Source: Urophycis tenuis (taxonomy: Eukaryota; Chordata; Actinopteri; Gadiformes; Phycidae). Taken from it: a stretch of 64,000 nucleotides of DNA. This document shows positions 34,920 to 45,502 of the stretch, piece by piece. Position 1 is the stretch's first letter, and every line of letters starts with the position of its first letter. The notes beneath the pieces are model-generated. The model did no database searches. It saw nothing but the letters and a program-made list of their open reading frames with translations, and was not told where the DNA came from. Made by a program: the position numbers and the translations under genes. The DNA is taken from the NCBI GenBank assembly GCA_036785325.1, contig JAXIVH010000014.1, positions 1,270,778 through 1,334,777 on the forward strand. Direction: 5' to 3'.

Positions 34920-35580
34920 GAGCTGATGGACTCAGGTGCTCAAGGGTTTGCAGGTTGGGATTTCATTTTGTGTTTGTGTCAGTGAGATGGTTTCGAAGAA
35001 GCGTCTGTGTGTTTTTTTTTTTTTTTTTTGGTTTGTTGTTGCACGCTTTGAATAGGAAGCAGCTTGCCCCGTTCTCATCAAAGCAATAATTGACTTTGTA
35101 CTTACTGCTATTTGAATTTAATTAAGAGGTAATAATGCTAAATTAAACGGCGACGGAACGCCCCCTGGGTGCTCGGCTTACTCTAAGCGTTGTTTAGTGG
35201 GAGTCTTTTCAGACTGCTTTGTACACAACAGTCGCAGGTTCAGCGAAAGTTAGCGAGCTAACACTTTAGTCCTGCCTTCTTTCCCCCCCCCCCCCCCCCC
35301 CCCCCCATTGAGCGAAATTCGTTTGATGTGCGCCAACCAAAGGCCGATTCGGTGTCCAAATGTGCCGACCATGTTTGAAAACGGAACAAAAAAAGACGAA
35401 TCCTTCATGAACAGGAATTTGGGTTTATCAGCTTAAGGACATATGCCCACATAGTTGTGAATTGCGTCCACATTTTTCCTTCCCTGTGTAAATGGGGTTC
35501 CCTTAGTGAAGGATTGTTAGCCAACTCTATGTTGCATAAAGGCTCAAATGCCTTGAGTTACCCGCGGCATATTTTGCTTC
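34920..35580. other. intergenic, with AT-rich candidate non-coding block
   Basis: 35040-35165 is complex AT-rich sequence with a TTTAATTAAGAGGTAATAAT motif cluster. Poly-T at 35012-35029 and poly-C at 35283-35306. No gene. Confidence 0.4.
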
Positions 35581-35591
35581 CCACTGCATAT

Positions 35592-35672
35592 AGACGTACA
35601 CACACGCACGCACACACACACACGCACGCACACATGCACACACACGCACACAGACGCACACACGCACGCACG

Positions 35673-35733
<61 letters not shown>
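35592..35733. repeat. (CA)n/(CGCA)n array
   Basis: About 140 bp of CA repeats, the last 60 bp uninterrupted. Confidence 0.9.
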
Positions 35734-35738
<5 letters not shown>

Positions 35739-35911
35739 CCCCATCCGTTCCTTCGCAGGTCATGTCTTGCAGTACCAAGCCTAATTGTTTACTCCGGCAT
35801 GGCTTCACAGTGCCCTAATTGCATTTATCTCTAACAACCCTTTCTTCAAAGTATCCTCATTAATCTTTGCTCAAACTATTTGGGCCACAGGGGCAAAGGG
35901 ATGTGCGTATG

Positions 35912-35953
<42 letters not shown>

Positions 35954-36085
35954 TCCGTGAACTCACTCATCGCACTTGGAGTCCGATAGGAACCGCAAAG
36001 GGATTGCTTTGAACTCTGCGGATGGTTCTTCATCGTTCTCACAGCCCACCTCGTCGCGCCCCCCCCCCCCCCCCCCCCCCCCCCC
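35912..36085. repeat. (TG)n and poly-C tracts
   Basis: (TG)n at 35912-35950 and 27 consecutive C at 36059-36085. Confidence 0.9.
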
Positions 36086-36289
36086 AGACAACACCAACCC
36101 CCAGCCCCCAAACCCCCAACACCCCAACACAATACTCGTTTTTATTACGACCATGTGACCTGGGCTTTATTGACGCCTCAACTCCTCAACAGTCGGGCGG
36201 CAAAGCGAATCCCGTTTTAAACTGTGCGGCAGTGGCCATGCCTCTGTGGAACCGGAGGCTTCGTTTACCAACGCTCTGACGTAATGGAG

Positions 36290-36720
36290 GCGAACACCAG
36301 GATTGAAACATAGAACTAAAGCATTTTCATTTGTTTATTTTCCCCCGGCTGCTACATAGCATATTTACATGTTTTTACATCCCAGACATAAATTGGGTCA
36401 AATTTGCGTTGCTAGCAGGCATTTGAGCTACAAAAAAAATATGATTCAATTCATTAGAGCTTGCTAAAACACTGAAAATTGTTTACAAATCCGGGCTGTG
36501 CCCTTAAACAGAATTACTCATGAATTCCAATTGAAGTGAGAGTTATATTAAGAAATGTAGCCTTAAAGGGAGAAAAAAACGAATCATTAATTTGCGCAGA
36601 CTGTTTGAATGCAGTTCAGACAACGTATATATTTGCAGCAATCTCTTGAACATTCCTTAGCAAGCGTTCAGTAAACTCACCCCTTAGCGTCAGTGCAATC
36701 GACAAATACACTGATTAGTT
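36290..36720. other. candidate conserved non-coding block
   Basis: About 430 bp without simple repeats, AT-rich, with many TAAT- and AATT-containing motifs. Typical look of vertebrate developmental enhancers, but no alignment was available. Confidence 0.3.
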
Positions 36721-37504
36721 TTCTCTGGGAAACGGTCTTCGCCTTAAGTTCTGATGACACCAGTACTATGGGACCAGATTTGAGAGCCCGCCCCCCCCTG
36801 CCTTGGTTCTGACACTGACAAATGGCCAATACTTACCTTCTCGTTATAAGTTTAGATTCACCGTAATCAAGATGAATGTCTCTTACTGGCCCAATTACAC
36901 CCACAGGGTATGGGAGTCTTTAAGACCCCCATAGTTGCTCAGATCAATAAGTTATTTATTGTGGCTTTTCCCCCCCCCCAACCCACACTGAAACAAAACC
37001 CCCTAGGATCACCCCCGAAAATGCATTTTCCAGCACTAAAGTGGTGGAAATGCAATTTTACTTCATGACAAGACAAAAATTGCTGATGAGTAAATGTTGG
37101 GTTGAGTTCTTTTTTTTTTTTTTTTCGGGGTTTGTAGATTTGTCTTGTTGCTTTGACTCGCACATGTTGCAGGCAGTGAACCAAATACCAAAATAAAAGC
37201 TCCCACTGTAACTGAGGTTCTTGGAACCGCCAAATCAATGACGCCCCACTGTTCAGAGCAGACCGTAACAACCCAGATACTAGGTGTAACCCGGGCAACC
37301 GTGTGAAATTCAGAAGTTTGAGGAAAACAACATATGTAATGTATGTTGTGGCGTTGTTCCATTACGCCAACGCAAAACTGGTATGGACACTATAGGACAA
37401 AAAGCTTTGAATTTGCAACCATTGCAGATATTCTCGTGTTTTGAATGCAGAATATAACAACATGTGCTCATGTCTTGAATGAAAAAGTAAGCTTTGTTTG
37501 TTCA

Positions 37505-37590
37505 GACTCAGAATCAGAATCAAGTTTATTGGCAATTAGGTTTGCACCTACAAGGAATTTCACTTGGTGCAATTGGTGCAAAAGAAAAAC
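37505..37590 (-). repeat. LINE-type 3' tail, minus strand
   Basis: AGAATCAGAATCAAGTTTAT followed by TACAAGGAATTTCACTTGGT, a dispersed teleost repeat end seen here in reverse orientation with its AGAATC microsatellite. Confidence 0.6.
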
Positions 37591-37599
37591 AGTATTAAA

Positions 37600-38395
37600 A
37601 TATAAGTAATATAACTATAAATATATATACAATGAACACGGAGCAGTAGTGCAAGCAGAGAAAAATGGTGGTCCCGAAAGAGTACACACTGTGCGTTAAT
37701 ATAACGCAGACGATCTGAAGATGCCACGTTAATGTTAATGTAGCTTGTAGGTCTGTATGGGGGGAGGGAGAGAGTCATATGCAATTAGCAGTTTTGTATT
37801 GTAGACATGTTACGTGACAACTAGTCTTGACTTGAAGACAATGCTGGTGTGATTCTCTTGTTTTGTGCCAATTTCATCATTTCAGGATTAGAGGAGGTTT
37901 AAACAGTTGAACCAGCCACTCCGAACACCACACACACACACACACACACTGCTTCGGACTGATTTGTGGTTTTAAATGACGCACGCGTTGCAAATCTCCA
38001 CCTCCACGTCTCCAATGCAATGCTCTGGACCACCAAGGTGGCATCAGGTACATGTGGACTTCCACTCCACGGGTCGGACTGATCAGGGATTACGTTCAAC
38101 CCAGCTTCTGGACGAAACACAAGATCAAATCCGTGAATCCACCACCGAAGAGATGCATCTCGTTTGTATTCGCTAAGAGGAGAAAAACACCTTGATTAGA
38201 CGTGCGCATGTGTGTTTTTTTTTACGTATATACTCTCTCAAGCCTGGAGAGTCAGACTTGAGGCTGAGTGACGGCATTGTCTTGGGAGATGAGAGCAGTG
38301 TCCGCCACACTTCCGAGGCCGTCCTATATTTAGACTGAACAGCGAATCACATGACGGCAGCCGTTTGGGGTGTTGACACCTTGGCATTATCTCAC
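37600..38395. other. intergenic, no gene seen
   Basis: Nothing recognised other than a short (CA)n at 37928-37949. Confidence 0.5.
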
Positions 38396-38403
38396 CTCCT
38401 CCC

Positions 38404-38686
38404 GCTCTCTCTCTCTCTCTCTCTCTCTCGAGTTGAATTCCCTCTCTGTCTCTCTCTCTCTCTCTTTCTCCCGAGTTGAATTCCCTCTCTGTCTCTCTCT
38501 CTCCCTCTCTCTCTCTCCCCCGCTCTCTCTCCCTCTGTCTGTCTCTCTCCCCTCCTCTCTCCCCCCTCTCTGTCTCTCTCTCTCCCCCTCTCTCCCTCTC
38601 TCCCTCCCTCTCCCCCTCTCTCTCCCCCTCTCTCCCTCTCTCCCTCTCTGTCTGTCTGTCTCTCACCCTACCCCCCCCCCCCTCTG

Positions 38687-38726
<40 letters not shown>

Positions 38727-38868
38727 TTCCCCTCTCTCCCTCTCCCCCACTCTCTCCCCCTCTCTTCCTCTCCGCCTCTCTCCCTCTCTGACTGTCTCTC
38801 TCTCTCACACCCTACCTCCCCCTTTGTCTCTGTCTTTCTCTCTCTCCCCCCCTCCCTGTGCTTTTTAT
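38404..38868. repeat. 465-bp polypyrimidine (CT)n-rich tract
   Basis: Almost pure C/T on this strand with CTCTCTCTC, CCCTCTCT and CTGTCTCT variants. Contains a duplicated GAGTTGAATTCCCTCTCTGT unit at 38429 and 38473. Confidence 0.9.
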
Positions 38869-39092
38869 CCATCATTAACCACCACACCGAGGCAACGTGC
38901 TTTGTTTTAAAATACCTGTTCTCGTCTCTGCACACCTAGAAGATCAGCTGAAAAAAACCTCTGGCATTTGCAATCTGTATTTGGAATCGCTTCTCGCATA
39001 TGGGCTGGTCACATGAGGCTTTTGTACAAATATAGGAATCATATGTGGAATTTAATAATACTTGGTATATTAATACTTATTTTTCTTTAGAT

Positions 39093-39095
<3 letters not shown>

Positions 39096-39182
<87 letters not shown>
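39096..39182. repeat. (GA)n microsatellite
   Basis: About 40 GA units, almost uninterrupted. Confidence 0.9.
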
Positions 39183-39183
<1 letters not shown>

Positions 39184-39267
39184 ATGGAGAGGCAAGGAGA
39201 TAACGGCAATACACACACACACACACACACATATACACAGAAACGATGACCTACTGTATAACGCACA

Positions 39268-39304
<37 letters not shown>

Positions 39305-39516
39305 ACACACAGACACACACACGCAGGTATATGCAGGCATTCCCTGGCGTCCTTTGGATGGCTCAATACAGAGGCGCTGCAGAGACGGGGCTGCTGGATG
39401 TGACTGATAACCATGCAGACACGCGACCACAGAGCTGTCAGCGCTGGCTCCACCTCAGACAGTGAGCCACCTCCACGCTGCACCGCTGTGGCATAGCAGG
39501 TACCGACCAGGGAGCA

Positions 39517-39597
39517 CACGCAACACACACACACACACACACGCACACACACACACACACACACACGTACCACACATGTACCACACACACATACATA

Positions 39598-39665
<68 letters not shown>

Positions 39666-39694
39666 ACCACACATGTACCACACACACATACATA

Positions 39695-39750
<56 letters not shown>

Positions 39751-39773
39751 ACCACACACATACATACCACACA

Positions 39774-39842
<69 letters not shown>

Positions 39843-39843
39843 A

Positions 39844-39882
<39 letters not shown>

Positions 39883-39902
39883 GACCACACACTCACACAC
39901 AC
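39517..39902. repeat. (CA)n array with higher-order repeat structure
   Basis: CA repeats are punctuated by CGTACCACACATGTACCACA or shortened versions at about 39565, 39663, 39748 and 39840, giving a super-period of roughly 85-97 bp. Confidence 0.85.
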
Positions 39903-39979
39903 AGCTATTTTCACCACCCTTTTACATCACTCCTATCTCCAACCTTGTACACACATACATACATACAGGTTGCGCACAA

Positions 39980-39980
<1 letters not shown>

Positions 39981-40010
<30 letters not shown>

Positions 40011-40057
40011 GCTATTTTCACCTACCTTTACCTCACTCCCTATCTCACACCTTTTTT

Positions 40058-40119
<62 letters not shown>
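39981..40119. repeat. two (CA)n tracts with duplicated spacer
   Basis: (CA)n at 39983-40009 and 40061-40119. The sequence AGCTATTTTCACC occurs at 39902 and 40009, so the block is a duplicated unit. Confidence 0.8.
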
Positions 40120-40121
<2 letters not shown>

Positions 40122-40189
40122 GGAGTCTACATATAACAATGCTCATTACTGCACCACAGGAAGGCCACTGCTGTGTGCTGTCTGAACCG

Positions 40190-40385
40190 GACAGGGGGCC
40201 CCAGCAGACAGGGGGGCCCCAGTAGACAGGGGGCTCCAGCAGACAGGGGGCCCCAGTGGACAGGGGGCCCCAGCAGACAGGGGGCTCCAGCAGACAGGGG
40301 GCTCCAGCAGACAGGGGGCCCCAGTAGACAGGGGGGCTCCAGCAGACAGGGGGGCCCCAGCAGACAGGGGGCCCCAGTGGCCAGA
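40190..40385. repeat. minisatellite, about 19-bp unit
   Basis: About ten copies of CAGACAGGGGGCCCCAG with CAG/TAG/TGG and one-base length variants. The open frames across it are products of the repeat. Confidence 0.9.
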
Positions 40386-40389
40386 TCCG

Positions 40390-42365
40390 CTCCCCTCTCC
40401 CACCACATCACTCTCAGTGTCGAGGTACCCATGTCCATTTGCATTGATGGGCGGCAACACGTGGCTCTTTCGTCGGGGATCCAGTCCATCACCAACACAT
40501 CCCTCGTCGGCTGCATGGCGCTACAGCGAAGGGGATTGTGGCGCAGGGTTCCCAGAATGTGTGTGGTGGGCTTGGGAGGTGCGGGGATGTCTAGGCGCTG
40601 GGTAGAGTGGTGGAGGGGTAGAGGGTGTCCTTGTGGTTGGACACTGGTCCTTGTCGCTGTGGATCTCTCTCCTGTTACAGAAGTCCAGAAGTATCATGGA
40701 GTTTGTGGAACAACTCCATGATGGTAACTTTGTGTCTTTTTTTTAATGTTCTTATCCCCAAAGGTCGATCGATGGAGATAAAAGCAGATGTTTAATTATT
40801 AAAGTGCCTCAAAGAGGGGTAAAGAGAAACACAGTTTAAGGATGGCATCAAAGATGAAGTAAAAAACATTGAGCTAATTGGGCAGAAATGAACAGATTCA
40901 TACACGGGTCTGTCGTTTATCTCTCATCCGACTTGCATTTCGCAAGCAGCATCTTTCTCGTTCCGGGTGCCTAACGGTCAAGAGGTCACATAACATCACC
41001 CAGTGCTATTCGATATCCCCCCCCCATCCCGCAACATCAGGGGCCCCTAATTGCCTCCCTTGAAAAAACGGCCCCCAACGTATGTCCGAGTGCAATACCA
41101 GAAGCTCGTTCTCCTAACGACCTGCCTCCCCTTTCCATTTTTCTACAGAAAATAAGACCCAATTATACAGCTCCCCACTTCCACCCCCCCCCCCCCCAAC
41201 ACACACACACACACACACATTAATATTCATCAACGATGCATTCCACCTTATTAAGCATTTAGAGTAAACAAAGGGGTTTGGGATCATTAGGGTTTGAAAT
41301 TTAAAGACAAAAAAAAACGAAGAAAAAAAACGAAGCGAATGGCAAGAGAAAAAAAAAAGTTGCACCCCGACCGGCGAGGATTCAGCGCCGGCCCCCCCTC
41401 TGATAAGAGAGCGTGACCCCGTTAAATGAAGCCATTATTCACCGCGGCGCCGTGCTCGCTCGCCTTGCTGCGGGAAAACATTACGGTTCTTTATTAGCCG
41501 TGCTAATTTACAGACGGCAGCGCCTTACGCAGACCTCTGCTTACCATTAATAATGTATGGTTGATTTTTTTTTTTTTTTTTTTCTCCAATGAAAGCTGGA
41601 GGTCGATAGTTCCGCAGACACGCGTAAGTTATGTTCTGAAAGAGCGCTCTCTGCCCCGCCGCTTGGAAACGCGCGGTTCATTAGCGTCCATCGACCTCTG
41701 GTGCACGTGGCGGCGGCGGCGCTCACCGTCATCGCCACCATTTTGTAGGTGAAGTTTGTTCACGGCGCGCCAAAGTTCACGCTTGATTCTTCGAGGGCCG
41801 CGTGCGGACTTTAATACAAGGTTGTTTTGGAGCAGCAGCTGTTAGGCGTAACATCTCATACTCTATTCCTTTTAATCAGAGGCAGATTCTTTCCCCGTGG
41901 ACACAATTACATGGCTCATCATTCAGGCCGATCTCAGCCAGGCTTGACATCGCAGAACCCTTGTTTCCACTTCCAGAACATACTTTCTTTTGTGTTTTTT
42001 TTTTTGTGTCTGTTTATTTTTTTACAACAATATCAAATCATATTTTTGGATTTTCGTTTTTTTCAGCCAAGGAATGAAGAAAGGTTCAGAAACACAGGCT
42101 ATATTAAGGCTGAGCAAGAATCTGTGTTGTGATCCACCCCAAAGGCCCCCCGCGGTGGTATGTGTGTTAAGTGAGAAAGCTGTTTGAAGCACCTTGGGAC
42201 TAACAGGTTGTTTTGGGTGAATTACATTGTCTGTTTTTTTTGTTGACCTCAAAATCATTTTTATCTGTTAACCAATGAAAAATAAGCTAGATTTTTGGCC
42301 TCAACCGAAAAAATATATTTAGTTGCCCGCAACAATACGAAATCCTACTCGGTATGGCAAGCCTG
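40390..42365. other. intergenic, no gene seen
   Basis: Contains (CA)n at 41199-41219, poly-T at 41567-41583 and a complex block at 41395-41560 described separately. No coding exon recognised. Confidence 0.5.
41395..41560. other. candidate conserved non-coding block
   Basis: Balanced-composition sequence with TTTATTAGCCGTGCTAATTT-type homeodomain motifs and no repeats. By-eye call. Confidence 0.3.
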
Positions 42366-42369
42366 GTGG

Positions 42370-42615
42370 ATCGTAAAAAATGATGGAGGGGAAAAAAAGA
42401 GGTGAAGAAAAATGATGGAGAGAATAAAAAATCCCCCAAAAAGAGGTCAAGAAAAATGATGGATAGAATGCAAAGTCCCCTAAAAGACTTGAAGATAAAT
42501 GATGGAGAGGATATAAAATCACCCAAAAAAGAGTTGAGGAAAAATTATGGATAGACTCAAACGTCGCAAAAAAGAGGTGAAGAAAAGTGATGCAGAGAAT
42601 AAAAAATCCCCAAAC
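42370..42615. repeat. minisatellite, about 45-bp unit
   Basis: Five to six diverged copies of a unit containing GAGGTGAAGAAAAATGATGG and GAATAAAAAATCCCC. A related diverged unit recurs at 42780-42850, on the far side of a SINE. Confidence 0.85.
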
Positions 42616-42639
42616 GAGTGGCACCTCACCTCCATGCGC

Positions 42640-42745
42640 ATACTATTAAGGCTCAGTCCTTATGACAGCAATCCAGGTTCGATTCTGGACAGTGGTCATT
42701 TGCCGCATGTCTTCCACTCTCTCTTCCACAAAATTTCACCATATC
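42640..42745 (+). mobile_element. tRNA-derived SINE fragment
   Basis: B-box-like GGTTCGATTCTGGACAGTGG followed by CATTTGCCGCATGTCTTCCA, a familiar fish SINE body. It lies within the 45-bp minisatellite field. Confidence 0.6.
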
Positions 42746-42959
42746 TGTCATACAAATGCCTGAAAATCTTAACAAATCCAAAACAAGAGGTTGTGAAACA
42801 ATGGAGACAATGAAATATCCTAAAAAAGAGGTAAGAAAAAAAATGAAGAAAAAACATTGTCTTTTAGTCGTTATGTTAAGGAAGGTTCAGCCTATAGAAG
42901 GAGGAGTCCCAAGTGAGCTTGTTAAATATTGTAAAATGGCATTAGTGTGCCATACACAC

Positions 42960-43078
42960 AGGTTCACCAGAATGTATCATCTCAAAATCATCAAACATAC
43001 ACATTGTCTGCAGTGAGACTTGAACCAACAGCATTGTGGCCATCCACCCTATGCACTACCACTGCACCACATGGACCA
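42960..43078 (-). mobile_element. tRNA-derived SINE head, minus strand
   Basis: Complement shows TGGTGCAGTGGTAGTGCA (A-box region) and GGTTCAAGTCTCACTGC (B box) at tRNA-like spacing. Confidence 0.6.
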
Positions 43079-43080
43079 AA

Positions 43081-43148
43081 GATAAGATAAGATAAGATAT
43101 TCCTTTATTAATCCCCCTTAGGAGAAATTCACAGTGACCAGCAGTACA

Positions 43149-43197
<49 letters not shown>

Positions 43198-43230
43198 TAC
43201 TTTATTGATCCCTGAGGGAAATTGCATAAA
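43081..43230 (-). repeat. two adjacent LINE/SINE-type tails with microsatellite ends
   Basis: (GATAA)n then TTCCTTTATTAATCCCC, and (GACA)n at 43150-43197 then TACTTTATTGATCCCTGAGG. Both are the same tail type in reverse orientation with different terminal microsatellites. Confidence 0.65.
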
Positions 43231-43740
43231 CAAGGGGATAGAGGAGTGCAATAAAAACCTGACTATAGACAATAAACAATAAATAGATTTACCTAAACAA
43301 GATTAAATTATATGCAACATAAGGAGAAGTCTGCCCTATGTGTAGGAAAAGGTGAACATTACACATGAAAACATTAAAATCCTCACCAACCATGTTTCAA
43401 AGGTAAACAGTGACAAAAGACACCATCAAAGAGGACTTTATAGAAATGACGTGGCATTTAAAAGCCAGCCAGCATTTGCATATATTTTACAGAATAATGT
43501 GTATCTCTGCCATATTTTGTCTTATTGCCATGGTTCTTTCACCATGTAGTCCAATTAATTCAGATGGTCTGACCACATTGGTTTCAATGGGTAAGCTTTT
43601 CATCATATACTTATACCACCATATAGTTATATTCAATAACTTTTTACACTGTACGAATACATGTTTACACTGTAATAATACATGTTCATCTACCAGCACT
43701 GCTGCTATACTTTACATTCTTTTTCTTATACTGTATATAT

Positions 43741-44888
43741 CAGTGGGGAACCAGGGCCTTCTACACCTTCAGAGAAGGCCTAACAAAAGTCTGGACCAAA
43801 AAATATTAAATAAGAAATAATAATAACTATTTGTTTAATTTCTGTCTTATTTAATTTAATACAATACATTTAATAAATGTTCTCTCATCCATGTTCTAAA
43901 ATTAAGTTTACTGTCAAATTCACATCAGCAATGAAATGGTTACGGTCCCTAAAACATGTTATCCAATCAGAAGCGTCCGTCTCTATCAAGGCCCGGTTAG
44001 CTGGCTCATTAATTGGTTAGGACTTCACAAATCCTGCAGAAGGCCAAACTGTGTTTTGTTGGAGAGTGAGTGGCAGATTGACCAATCACAGTTTGATTTC
44101 AAGGGGGCGGGACAAAAAAAGAAGCTCGTAGTAGTAGTAGGCCTTCACGAAGTCCGAACAGAGTGGTTGAGTCTCAACCGTTCTCACCACTCTGCAGCCT
44201 ATGTGAATTACGTTGTGGCTGGTTTGATCGGATCGCCCTTTTCAAGGCGTCCTTTCACAGAAAAACTTCAAATAATAAAAAAAACGGAAGACCAACTCCA
44301 GAACTGGAATTAAAAGAAAAGGTTAAGAAAGTGGAAAGGCATTTCAAGACCGAAAATTATCAGCGATATCCATGGATGGCCTTTCCGTAATAAAACAAAC
44401 AGGCTGTACTGGTGGAGTTGTTTGCTTTTTACAACTGAAAAGTCATCCACCTGGCTCAGCGGCGGATTTGTCAGCCTTACAAATCTGACAAAGTCAGCCC
44501 ACCGACATCAAGGTTCTGCGGCACACCTGCAAGCGACGGTCAGTTTGAAAACTTTTGGGGTGATTATGAGCCTCGGTGTCCGTGTCAGCAGCGTCATGGG
44601 GTGACAATCTGGGGGACTTCATTTTATATTTCCAGATTTTGGCTTTAGAATATGTTTATGTATGTTTATTTAATGTTGAGATGTTTCTTGTTGCGGAGAA
44701 TGTCATTGATGTTATGGTCTGTTTGTTTACATCCTCGTTAATTAAACACATCCATCGTTAATTAAAGCCGGATTGCATTTGTTTAACCCTTTCAATTGAT
44801 CGTACTGTTGCTTTTCCGTGATGATTTATTTTCTCGGTGGTGATGGCTGGGGTGAAGGCCCAGCTGTAGTGCTCACGGTTCGCCACTG
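43741..44888 (+). mobile_element. hAT DNA transposon remnant (1148 bp)
   Basis: The left end CAGTGGGGAACC...GGGCCTTC and the complement of the right end CAGTGGCGAACC...GGGCCTTC form terminal inverted repeats. Flanking 8-mers GTATATAT (left) and GTATAATA (right) look like a diverged 8-bp target duplication, as expected for hAT. Internal remnants encode a TTF/ZMYM-type zinc finger (see 44215-44561). The catalytic RNase H-like part is missing. Confidence 0.8.
44215..44561 (+). pseudogene. frameshifted hAT transposase N-terminal (TTF/ZMYM-type zinc finger) remnant
   Basis: Three pieces in two frames: FSRRPFTEKLQI (to about 44275), RPTPELELKEKVKKVERHFK with YQRYPWMAF (to about 44387), and RLYWWSCLLFTTEKS with FVSLTNLTKSAHRHQGSAAH and LKTFG. 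Together they match the N-terminal zinc-finger region of ZMYM1-like hAT transposases found in fish. The family's NK-LYCW-CLLF and KHE--AH zinc-finger layout is recognisable (here W for the first Cys and HRHQ). Frameshifts near 44275 and 44388 and the loss of the catalytic domain make it non-functional. Confidence 0.75.
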
Positions 44889-45477
44889 GTATAATATTTT
44901 GTAACATATTAATTCGCTGTATGTATCCTGTAGCATATTCATACCTGCACTGTATTTAAATACCCTGTTCATTTGTACATAGTCTTGGACTTTACTACTC
45001 TGCACTTCTGGTTAGATGCTAAACTGAATTTCGTTGTCCAAGTACTTGTTACTTTGTTCAATGACAATCAAGTGAATGTTATCTAATTCACACAAGGGTT
45101 CATGCCAGGCATATTGCACTTTCCAAGTGGAAATGGCAGCCTGTTGACATTCCAGCACTTATGATGGCGCCACCTACAGGCGAAACTACAGTCCATCCTT
45201 TGCATCTCTTAGTCGTGTCTGAAAAGCTTCGAAGACGTTTCACAATGGCCGGGCATTTTGAATGGCTCACAATGGCTGGAAATAGCTGCAACCTTGACAG
45301 TCGAAATATAGACTCAACGCTCACATACAATATAAGTGAGCGCTAGTTGCTAAAGCAACTGGAGATACGAAGCGACGATTCAATTACTTTTTTTTTCTTT
45401 GTCTTGAGGGATAAAGATGCCAGCCGGCTTGGTATAATTGATTACTTCTCTTTTTTGGGGGGTTTGACTTGATTACG

Positions 45478-45502
45478 GCATTAGCATTTTAAATGCTAAT
45501 GC
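45478..45502. repeat. 25-bp perfect palindrome
   Basis: GCATTAGCATTT, one central T, AAATGCTAATGC. Contains TTAGCAT and ATGCTAA motifs resembling POU/homeodomain sites. Confidence 0.85.

Larger units (their letters stand above)
43560..45085 (+). mobile_element. LINE-type 3' end interrupted by a hAT element
   Basis: Left part 43560-43740 (TTTACACTGTA repeats and CACTGCTGCTATACTTTACA) continues at 44889-45085 with CACTTCTGGTTAGATGCTAA and AATTTCGTTGTCCAAGTACT, a LINE 3' UTR type frequent in teleosts. The two halves are separated by the hAT element 43741-44888. Confidence 0.65.

Noticed and set aside
38238..38939. Open frames of 140-190 codons rich in Ser-Leu or Arg-Glu
   Set aside because: Products of the (CT)n tract; composition follows the repeat in each frame.
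39070..40185. Long open frames of Cys-Val or His-Thr repeats over the CA/TG arrays
   Set aside because: They are translations of dinucleotide repeats, open in many frames and on both strands, with no start or splice context.
40190..40385. CRISPR-like appearance of regularly spaced repeats
   Set aside because: Units are contiguous with no unique spacers, and the DNA is vertebrate. It is a minisatellite.
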